From NCBI GenBank assembly GCA_963837695.1, contig CAWINZ010000005.1:1116001-1180000 (forward strand): DNA of 64,000 nucleotides. Reading direction: 5' to 3'. Every line of letters starts with the position of its first letter. Position 1 is the stretch's first letter. This document shows, piece after piece, positions 16,487 to 23,641 of the stretch. A program made the position numbers and the translations under genes. A model generated the notes under the pieces. That model did no database searches. It was given only the letters and a program-made list of their open reading frames with translations, and was not told the DNA's origin. The stretch is from VRUE01 sp963837695 (GTDB lineage Bacteria > Actinomycetota > Thermoleophilia > Solirubrobacterales > 70-9).

Positions 16487-17014
16487 TCAGTCCTCCAGCA
16501 GCGCCGCGCTCCAGCGCTCGGGTTCCCGCTTGGCCTGCTCGCGCGCCCAACGGAAGTGATGATCGGCCGAGGCGAGCAGGATCGGGAAGTTGAGCAGGCC
16601 GGCGAGGGCGAATCTACGGGAGCCGCGTTTGGTCTCGGTGAGCAGGCTGAGGACGCTCGAGATCCCCCAGGCCCAGAGCACGGCGTTGTAGGCGGGAAGC
16701 TGGTCCTCGCGCAGGCCCTCGGCTTCGTCGAGCATCGGCAGGCCGCCGTGCAGCGACCAGGGCCAGGCCTTGAAGTGGACGGCGACGCCGGCCACGCCGA
16801 TGCCGGCGTTGAGGGCGGAGAGGCGCTCGTCCCACTTGCCGCCGCGGACCGCCGCGACGAGTCCGAGCGGGATCAGGGCGCCCCAGAGCGCGTAGGCGCC
16901 GCGCCGGCCGAGCTGCGGCTCGAAGACCAAGCCGACGCCGGCGCGGGTCTCGAACGCGTTGTGGGCGAAGAGCCCGAGGGTTGAGCCGGCGGCGAATGGG
17001 CGTCGCAGTCGCAT
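16487..17014 (-). CDS. hypothetical multi-pass membrane protein
   Basis: A 175-residue protein with about four hydrophobic segments: a region around FAAGSTLGLFAHNAF, ALWGALIPLGLVAAVRGG, LNAGIGVAGVAVHF and AVLWAWGISSVLSLL. A basic cluster (TKRGSRR) and a charged C-terminus follow. I do not recognise a family. Strong GC3 codon bias and the tight 4-base gap to the deacetylase gene support it as a real gene, probably cotranscribed with it. It is divergent from mfd. The function is unknown. Confidence 0.6.
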   Translation of the reverse strand: MRLRRPFAAGSTLGLFAHNAFETRAGVGLVFEPQLGRRGAYALWGALIPLGLVAAVRGGKWDERLSALNAGIGVAGVAVHFKAWPWSLHGGLPMLDEAEGLREDQLPAYNAVLWAWGISSVLSLLTETKRGSRRFALAGLLNFPILLASADHHFRWAREQAKREPERWSAALLED

Positions 17015-17055
17015 CTGAGGCAGCGTAGCCCTTGGTCTTAGAATCGGTCGCCGCG

Positions 17056-17075
17056 CCCGGATCGCCCGATCCGGG
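17056..17075. terminator. 8-bp hairpin between the membrane protein gene and mfd
   Basis: CCCGGATC and GATCCGGG form a perfect 8-bp stem with a GCCC loop, followed on the plus strand by CTCTTTG. It lies 13 bases before the mfd ATG, so as a plus-strand terminator it would attenuate mfd. It could also simply be leader structure between the two divergent genes. Evidence for function is weak. Confidence 0.3.
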
Positions 17076-17088
17076 CTCTTTGCCTGCC

Positions 17089-20000
17089 ATGAGCCTTCGC
17101 CCCCTTTTAGAAATCGCCGCCGAGAACGAGCGCCTGCACGCGCTCGCCGGCGAGGTGCGCGCCGCGGGCGGTGGCTCGCCGGTCGAGATCGGCGCCTCGG
17201 CCACCCTGCGTCCGCTGCTGCTCGCGACCCTGCTCGAGGACGATCGCGGCCTGGCCGGCCGCCCGGCGCTCCTCGTCAGCGCCGACGATCGCTCGGCTCG
17301 CGACCTCGCCGCCGATCTGCGCGCCTACCTGGCGCCCCGTCGGGTCCGCTTCTACCCCTCGCGGGGAACCGGCTACGCCTCGCACGTCACCCCGCCTCCC
17401 CACCTGGTCGGATTGCGGATCGACGCGCTCGACTCGCTGCGCGAGAGCGAGGACGCGATCGTCGTCGCCAGCGCCACCGCGCTCGCCGAGGCGGTGCCGG
17501 ACGCCTCGCTGCGTCCGGCCGGCTTCACGCTCGAGGCGGGGGGCGAGGTCGAGCTCGACGGCGCCGCACGCGATCTGGTCGCCGCCGGCTACGAGCGGGT
17601 CGAGCAGGTCGAGGAGCGCGGCCAGTTCGCCGTCCGCGGCGGCATCCTCGACGTCTATCCGGCAACCGAGGAGCGCGCCGTGCGGATCGAGCTCTTCGGC
17701 GACGCGATCGAGTCGATGCGCTGGTTCTCGACCTTCACCCAGCGATCGCTCGGCGAGGCCGAGCGGGTCGAGCTGGCGCCCGCCGCCGAGCTCGACGCCG
17801 AGCACCGCGAGCTGGCCGAGCTGGCCGCGATGGAAGCGGCCGAGGAGGGGAGGGAGCCGCCGAGCCCGGCCGAGGTCCTGCCGATCGAACACTTCGGCCC
17901 CCCGCTGGACCTCGTCCCTGCGGCGGCGGCCGTGCTCCTCGCCGCCGCCGAGGAGATCGAGCCCGCGCTGCGCGATCACTGGGAGGACGTGACGGCGGCG
18001 ATGCACGCCGACGACGCCCGCCACCTCTACGTCGAGGTGGCGGCGCCGCTCGCCGCCCGCGCGATCCTCGCCGTGAGCGGGGCGGGGGAGGAGGACGACG
18101 GGGCGTTCCGTGCCTCGCGCGCCGAGTCTCCGGCGCGCAGCGTCAAAGAGGCCGAGGGCGAGCTGGAGAAACACGTCCGCTCGGGCTACCGCACGGTCGT
18201 CGCCTTCGACAACCGCGGCGAGGCGGAACGCTCTCGCTACGGCCTCGAACGCCTCGACGCCACCCTGCTCGACGGCGGCCGGCTCTCGCCCGACCCCGGC
18301 CTCGCCTTCGCCGAGGCGCGCCTGCGCGAGGGCTTCGTCAGCCCCGAGCTGCGCCTCGCCGTCTATCCCTTCCGCCGCCTCGTCCACCGGCGCAAGCGGG
18401 CCGAGGAGCGGCTGCCGGGCGCCGGCAAGGGCCGGCTCGCCTTCAGCGACCTCCGCGTCGGCGACTACGTCGTCCACGAGGACCACGGCGTCGCCCGCTT
18501 CGCCGGCTTCGAGACGCGCGAGGTCGGCGGGATCAGCCGCGACTACCTCTACCTCGAATACAAGGGCGAGGACCGGGTCTACGTCCCCACCGACCAGCTG
18601 GCGAAGTTGAGCCGCTACGCCGGCTCGGGCGCCGCGCCGACGCTCTCGGCGCTCGGCGGCAAACGCTGGCAGAACATGAAGGCCCGGGCCCGCAAGGCGG
18701 CGGGCGCACTGGCCGGCGAGCTGCTCAACCTCTTTGCCGAGCGGCGCACCCGCAAGGGCCACGCCTTCTCGCCGGACGGCGAATGGCAGATCGCGATGGA
18801 GACGGCCTTTCCCTACCGCGAGACGGCCGACCAGCTGGAGGCGATCGAGGCGGTCAAGGGCGACATGGAATCGGAGCAGCCGATGGACCGGCTGGTCTGC
18901 GGCGACGTCGGTTTCGGCAAGACCGAGGTGGCGCTGCGGGCCGCGGTCAAGGCCGCCTCCGACGGCAAGCAGGTGATGATGCTGGCGCCGACGACGATCC
19001 TCGCCCAGCAGCACTTCGGCACCTTCCGCGAGCGCCTCGCCGACCTCCCCTTCACGCTCGACTGGGTCTCGCGCCTGCGCAAGCCGGCGGAGGTGAGGGA
19101 GGTGCTCAAGCGCTACGAGGCGGGCGAGATCGACGTTCTGGTCGGCACCCACCGGCTGCTCTCGCGCGACGTGCGGGCCAAGGACCTCGGCCTCCTGATC
19201 GTCGACGAGGAGCAGCGCTTCGGCGTCAAGCAGAAGGAGCTGCTGCGGCAGCTGAAGCTGAAGGTCGACGTGCTGTCGCTCTCAGCGACGCCGATCCCGC
19301 GCACCCTGCAGATGAGCCTGGCGGGGCTGCGCGACATCTCGACGATCGAGACCCCCCCCGAGGGGCGGCGGCCGGTCCGCACCTACGTCGGCCCCTACGA
19401 CGAGGACCTGGTGCAGCGGGCGATCGAGCGCGAGCTCGAGCGCGGCGGCCAGGCCTTCTTCCTCCATAACCGGATCGAGAGCCTGACCGAGGTCGCCGAG
19501 CAGCTGCGCGGACTGGTTCCCAAGGCGCGCGTGGTCGAAGCCCACGGCCAGATGGACGAGGGGGAGCTGGAGAAGACGATGATGGGCTTCCTGCGCGGCG
19601 AAGCCGACGTGCTGGTGACGACGACGATCATCGAGTCCGGGCTTGACATCCCTACTGCCAACACGCTGATCGTCGAGCGCGCCGACCGGCTCGGGCTCGC
19701 CCAGGCCTACCAGATCCGCGGCCGGGTCGGGCGCTCCCGCGAGCGTGCCTTCGCCTACCTGCTCTACCCCTCCGCCGAGGCGCTGACCGAGGACGCCGCG
19801 GCCCGCCTGACCACCCTCGCCGACCACACCGAGCTCGGCTCCGGCTTCAAGATCGCTATGCGCGACCTCGACATCCGCGGCGCCGGCGACCTGCTCGGCG
19901 ACGAGCAGTCGGGCCACGTCGCCGCGGTCGGCTTCGAGCTCTACTGCCAGATGATCGACGAGGCCGTGGCCGAGGCGAGCGCGGCGGGGGAGGAGGGTGA

Positions 20001-20481
20001 GGAGGCGCCCGAGCCGTTGCGCTTCGACGTCCCGGTCGATGCCTACCTGCCGGCCTCCTTCATCCCCTTCGAGGTGGCGAAGATCGACGTCCACCGGCGC
20101 ATCGTCGCCGCCCGGGCGCCGGGCGACCTGCGGGCGATCCGCGATGAGCTCAGCGACCGCTTCGGGCCACCGCCGGTCGAGGCCGAGAATCTGCTGGCGT
20201 TGCAACGGGCGCGGATCGAACTGCGCCTGGCCGGAGCGCGCAGCGTCGAGCTGCGCGGCGGCCGCCTCAGCGTGGTCGGGATCGAGCTCGATTCCGAGGC
20301 GGCGAGCGCGCTGCGCGAGCAGGTCGAGGGGGCGCTTTATGAGTGGCGCGAGAAAACTGCCTCGGTGCGCGTGCCGGATGAGCCCGAGGCACGGCTCGCC
20401 GCGGTGCTGGCGATGGCTGGGGGTCTGCGCGAGGCGCGCCGCTCGGATTTGGTCGAAAAAGATATGCTCCCAGCTTCGTGA
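17089..20481 (+). CDS. mfd: transcription-repair coupling factor Mfd
   Basis: Displaces RNA polymerase stalled at DNA lesions and recruits UvrA. From ATG 17089 it is 1130 residues. The UvrB-like N-terminus has QFAVRGGILDVYP. The CarD/Tudor-like RNAP-interaction domain (about 457-505) has GDYVVHEDHGVARFAGF. The helicase motifs start with Walker A GDVGFGKTEV near residue 604, then DEEQRFGVKQKE (motif II) near 705, TTIIESGLDIP and QIRGRVGRSRERAFAYL. The C-terminal D7 region follows. An earlier TTG at 17032 is possible, but it would place the hairpin inside the gene and lacks a family match. The gene overlaps the foldase gene by 4 bases. Confidence 0.96.
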   Translation: MSLRPLLEIAAENERLHALAGEVRAAGGGSPVEIGASATLRPLLLATLLEDDRGLAGRPALLVSADDRSARDLAADLRAYLAPRRVRFYPSRGTGYASHVTPPPHLVGLRIDALDSLRESEDAIVVASATALAEAVPDASLRPAGFTLEAGGEVELDGAARDLVAAGYERVEQVEERGQFAVRGGILDVYPATEERAVRIELFGDAIESMRWFSTFTQRSLGEAERVELAPAAELDAEHRELAELAAMEAAEEGREPPSPAEVLPIEHFGPPLDLVPAAAAVLLAAAEEIEPALRDHWEDVTAAMHADDARHLYVEVAAPLAARAILAVSGAGEEDDGAFRASRAESPARSVKEAEGELEKHVRSGYRTVVAFDNRGEAERSRYGLERLDATLLDGGRLSPDPGLAFAEARLREGFVSPELRLAVYPFRRLVHRRKRAEERLPGAGKGRLAFSDLRVGDYVVHEDHGVARFAGFETREVGGISRDYLYLEYKGEDRVYVPTDQLAKLSRYAGSGAAPTLSALGGKRWQNMKARARKAAGALAGELLNLFAERRTRKGHAFSPDGEWQIAMETAFPYRETADQLEAIEAVKGDMESEQPMDRLVCGDVGFGKTEVALRAAVKAASDGKQVMMLAPTTILAQQHFGTFRERLADLPFTLDWVSRLRKPAEVREVLKRYEAGEIDVLVGTHRLLSRDVRAKDLGLLIVDEEQRFGVKQKELLRQLKLKVDVLSLSATPIPRTLQMSLAGLRDISTIETPPEGRRPVRTYVGPYDEDLVQRAIERELERGGQAFFLHNRIESLTEVAEQLRGLVPKARVVEAHGQMDEGELEKTMMGFLRGEADVLVTTTIIESGLDIPTANTLIVERADRLGLAQAYQIRGRVGRSRERAFAYLLYPSAEALTEDAAARLTTLADHTELGSGFKIAMRDLDIRGAGDLLGDEQSGHVAAVGFELYCQMIDEAVAEASAAGEEGEEAPEPLRFDVPVDAYLPASFIPFEVAKIDVHRRIVAARAPGDLRAIRDELSDRFGPPPVEAENLLALQRARIELRLAGARSVELRGGRLSVVGIELDSEAASALREQVEGALYEWREKTASVRVPDEPEARLAAVLAMAGGLREARRSDLVEKDMLPAS

Positions 20482-21836
20482 GTCCGGATCGGGGTAGGAA
20501 AGGGACGTCTGGCAAGGGCGGAGGGGGCAAAACCTCCGGCCCCCTGGCCGCGCGCCGCCTTGGCCTGCTCGTCTTCGGCGTCGCTTTCGTGGCGCTCTTC
20601 GTCATCGTCGCGGTCTCGGTGGGCGTTGGAAATCCGAGCGTCCCCTCGGGCGACGCGGCCGTGGTCCAAGACACGCCCGGGGACATCGGCAAGGTTCCGG
20701 TCTCGAAGATCGAACACGCGATCGACCTGGCGGCCGCAGGGAATGGCGAAAAAACGGTCCCGAAACCGGGCGATCCCAAATACGACGAAACGAAGGAAAC
20801 GGCGGTCAACTCGGTTCTCGAAGGGATCTGGATCCAGGGGCTGGCCGATCAGTGGGGCATCGAAGTGAGCGACAAGGAACTCGCCGCCGAAGTCAAGAAA
20901 GTGAAGAAAGAAAGCTTCAAATCGCCCGCCGAATTCCAGAAATTCCTCAAGGAATCTCATTACACGCCCACCGACGTCGACGAGCGGGTGCTGATTCAGA
21001 TGCTCAGCAAAGAACTTCAGGAACAGCTGAAAGAAAAAGCCCCGACGCCGAGTCAGAGCGACGTCGAGGCCTACTACGAAGCGGCGAAGGGCACCCAGTT
21101 CACGACGAAACCGAGCCGCGATGTGCGCACGGTCCTGACCAAAGATCAGAAGAAGGCCGAAGAAGCGGCGACCGCGCTGGGCAAAGACAACTCGGCGAAG
21201 AACTGGGAAAAGGTCGCCAAGAAGTACTCGGAAGACCCGACCACGAAAGAAAGCGGCGGGCTGCAGAAAGCGGTCCAGGAAGGCACGCTTGAAGAACCGC
21301 TGAACGCGGAAGTCTTCGGCGCGCCGGAGGGCGAGCTCAAAGGGCCGACCAAGGGCAAAGGCGGTTACGTCGTCTACGAAGTGGTCAACTCGACGCCGGA
21401 AAGCGTTCAGGAACTGAAAGCGGTCGAAAGTCAGATCCAGAGCACGCTGGCGCAGCGCGACGAACAGGAATACTTCGCCAACTTCGTCGTCAGCTTCCAG
21501 ACCGAATGGTCGCAACGGAGCTTCTGCGCTGCCGAGTTCACGACCGAACGCTGCGCGAACTTCAAGGGCGACGGGCATGCCAAAACGGCGCCCCCGGGAT
21601 GCTACGAAGCCAATCCCAAAGGCGGGCTGCCGGAAGCCTGCCCGGCGCCCGTGTCCCAGCTGGTACCGGCTCTGCCCGGAACGGTGACGCCGCTGGAACC
21701 GAAGGGCAAACCGCTGGCCCAGCGGCCGATACCGAAAGCGGAATCCGGCGAAGAAGAAGCCGGAGCCACGGGTCTGCCGGAAGGCGCCGTGCCGGCGCCG
21801 ACCGAAGAAGCGCCGCCCGCCGAAACCGGCGAATAG
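20478..21836 (+). CDS. membrane-anchored peptidyl-prolyl isomerase / SurA-PrsA-like foldase
   Basis: A 452-residue exported chaperone. A single N-terminal membrane segment (about 27-50, LLVFGVAFVALFVIVAVSVG) is followed by a SurA_N-like helical region (about 85-200). A parvulin-like domain (about 205-300) has YSEDPTTKESGGLQKAVQEG and LKGPTKGKGGYVVYEVV. The C-terminus is rich in Pro, Glu and Ala. Parvulin foldases assist folding of secreted proteins outside the membrane. The gene overlaps mfd (GTGA) and precedes eno. Codon use is odd: Glu is mostly GAA and Lys often AAA, against GAG/AAG in all neighbours. Confidence 0.82.
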   Translation: MSPDRGRKGTSGKGGGGKTSGPLAARRLGLLVFGVAFVALFVIVAVSVGVGNPSVPSGDAAVVQDTPGDIGKVPVSKIEHAIDLAAAGNGEKTVPKPGDPKYDETKETAVNSVLEGIWIQGLADQWGIEVSDKELAAEVKKVKKESFKSPAEFQKFLKESHYTPTDVDERVLIQMLSKELQEQLKEKAPTPSQSDVEAYYEAAKGTQFTTKPSRDVRTVLTKDQKKAEEAATALGKDNSAKNWEKVAKKYSEDPTTKESGGLQKAVQEGTLEEPLNAEVFGAPEGELKGPTKGKGGYVVYEVVNSTPESVQELKAVESQIQSTLAQRDEQEYFANFVVSFQTEWSQRSFCAAEFTTERCANFKGDGHAKTAPPGCYEANPKGGLPEACPAPVSQLVPALPGTVTPLEPKGKPLAQRPIPKAESGEEEAGATGLPEGAVPAPTEEAPPAETGE

Positions 21837-21882
21837 CGCTCCGGACGCGACCGCCGGCCGTCGATAGACTGGCGCGCCTTCC

Positions 21883-23178
21883 ATGAGCGCCATCTCCTCC
21901 ATCCACGCGCGCCAGATCCTCGACTCGCGCGGCAACCCCACGGTCGAGGTCGAGGTGGTTCTCGACTCGGGCGCGCGCGGGCGCGCGGCGGTGCCCTCAG
22001 GCGCATCGACCGGTGAGTTCGAGGCAGTCGAGCTGCGCGACGGCGGCGATCGCTGGGCCGGCAAGGGGGTCTCCGGCGCGGTCGCGAACGTCAACGGCAG
22101 GATCGCCGCGGCTCTGACCGGTGCGCATGCCGCCGAGCAGGGCGCGCTCGACGAGACGATGATCGAGCTCGACGGCACATCGAACAAGGGCCGGTTGGGC
22201 GCCAACGCGATCCTCGGCGTCTCGCTGGCGGCGGCGAAGGCGGCTGCGGCGGACTCCGACCAGCCCCTCTACCGCTACCTGGCCGAGCTTTACGGCGGCG
22301 GCGAGCCGAGCCGCTTGCCGGTGCCGATGATGAATGTGCTCAACGGCGGCGCCCACGCCGACAACTCGGTCGACTTCCAGGAGTTCATGGTGGTGCCGGC
22401 CGGCGCATCGAGCTTTGCCGAGTGCCTGCGGGTCGGCACCGAGGTCTTCCACGCGCTGAAGAAGAGCCTCGCCTCGAAGGGGCTCTCGACCGCGGGCGGC
22501 GACGAGGGCGGCTTCGCGCCCAATCTCGAATCCAACGAGGCGGCCCTACAGGCCGTCCTGGCGGGCGTCGAGGCTGCCGGCTATGAACCCGGCTCCGATG
22601 TCTTCATTGCCCTTGATCCGGCCACCAGCGAGGTCTACGAGGACGGCGCGTACGTGCTCGAGCACGAGGGCCGCACGCTCTCGCCCGAGGAGATGGCCGC
22701 CTACTGGGAGGACGCCTGCTCGCGCTACCCGATCCTCTCGATCGAGGACGGCATGGACGAGGAGGACTGGGACGGCTGGAAGCTGCTCACCGAAAGACTC
22801 GGCGAGCGGGTGCAGCTGGTCGGAGACGACCTCTTCGTCACCAATCCGGAGCGGCTGCGCCGCGGGATCGAGCTCGGCGTCGCCAACTCGATCCTGGTCA
22901 AGGTCAACCAGATCGGCACTCTGAGCGAGACCCTGGAGGCGATCCGCATCGCCCGCGAGGCCGGCTACACGGCGGTGATCTCACACCGCTCGGGGGAGAC
23001 CGAAGACACGACGATCGCCGACCTTGCCGTCGCAACCGGCGCGGGTCAGATCAAGACCGGCGCCCCGTCGCGATCCGATCGCGTCGCCAAGTACAACCGC
23101 TTGCTGCGCATCGAGGAGGAGCTGGGCGCATCTGCCGAGTTTCCCGGCCTGGACGCTTTCGCCCGGCGCGCCACTTAA
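21883..23178 (+). CDS. eno: enolase (phosphopyruvate hydratase)
   Basis: Interconverts 2-phosphoglycerate and phosphoenolpyruvate. All marks are present in 431 residues: N-terminal ILDSRGNPTVEVEV, the loop PSGASTGEFEAVELRD, catalytic Glu regions in GGDEGGFAPNL, metal ligands in LSIEDGMDEEDW and VGDDLFVTN, catalytic Lys in ILVKVNQIGTLSET, and SHRSGETEDTTIADLAVA. It lies in the conserved block mfd, foldase, eno, ftsB, so it is probably transcribed constitutively with its neighbours. Confidence 0.98.
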   Translation: MSAISSIHARQILDSRGNPTVEVEVVLDSGARGRAAVPSGASTGEFEAVELRDGGDRWAGKGVSGAVANVNGRIAAALTGAHAAEQGALDETMIELDGTSNKGRLGANAILGVSLAAAKAAAADSDQPLYRYLAELYGGGEPSRLPVPMMNVLNGGAHADNSVDFQEFMVVPAGASSFAECLRVGTEVFHALKKSLASKGLSTAGGDEGGFAPNLESNEAALQAVLAGVEAAGYEPGSDVFIALDPATSEVYEDGAYVLEHEGRTLSPEEMAAYWEDACSRYPILSIEDGMDEEDWDGWKLLTERLGERVQLVGDDLFVTNPERLRRGIELGVANSILVKVNQIGTLSETLEAIRIAREAGYTAVISHRSGETEDTTIADLAVATGAGQIKTGAPSRSDRVAKYNRLLRIEEELGASAEFPGLDAFARRAT

Positions 23179-23215
23179 ATGAAGGAATGCGGGGCCCGGT
23201 CGCGTAGGACCGGGT

Positions 23216-23620
23216 ATGGCAGCTCGCGCCCGGCCGGCAAGAAGCGCAACCACGACGCGCAGGGCCGCCGCTCGGAAGACCGCGTCCCGGCAGAAACGTC
23301 GCCCGGCCGCCCGTCGCAAACCTGCCGCGCGGCGCGGCGAGAGTCGCATCCGCTGGGATCGCGTCGGGCGCATCGCCCTCACCCTGGTCCTCGCCGCGGT
23401 CCTCTACTCGTACCTGAACCCGGCGATCGACTTCGTCAAGACCTACACGGCGACCACCGCCGCCAAAGCCGAGTTCCACGAGATGCTGCGCGAAAACAAG
23501 CGCCTCCACAACCGCATCCAGACGGCGGACGAGCCCACGGTGATCGACCGCCGGGCCCGCGCGCAAGGCATGGTCGCCGAAGGCGAGACGCCCATAATCG
23601 TCCACGGGCTGGGCGGCTAG
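23216..23620 (+). CDS. septum formation initiator (FtsB/DivIC-like) protein
   Basis: A 134-residue bitopic protein. A very basic cytoplasmic N-terminus (1 to about 45, Arg/Lys/Ala-rich) precedes one membrane helix (about 52-68, VGRIALTLVLAAVLYSYL). A short coiled coil (TAAKAEFHEMLRENKRLHNRI) and the conserved FtsB/DivIC ending DRRARAQGMVAEGETPIIV follow. Proteins of this family form the FtsBLQ/DivIC-FtsL complex that activates septal peptidoglycan synthesis. Its place directly after eno is the classic eno-ftsB order, which supports the call. Confidence 0.88.
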   Translation: MAARARPARSATTTRRAAARKTASRQKRRPAARRKPAARRGESRIRWDRVGRIALTLVLAAVLYSYLNPAIDFVKTYTATTAAKAEFHEMLRENKRLHNRIQTADEPTVIDRRARAQGMVAEGETPIIVHGLGG

Positions 23621-23641
23621 CGGTCCTTCTCGGAGCAGCCG

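Noticed and set aside
17107..19152. Long minus-strand open frame opposite mfd, and a similar one at 19282-20205
   Set aside because: Same GC3 artefact. Mfd motifs on the plus strand are unambiguous.
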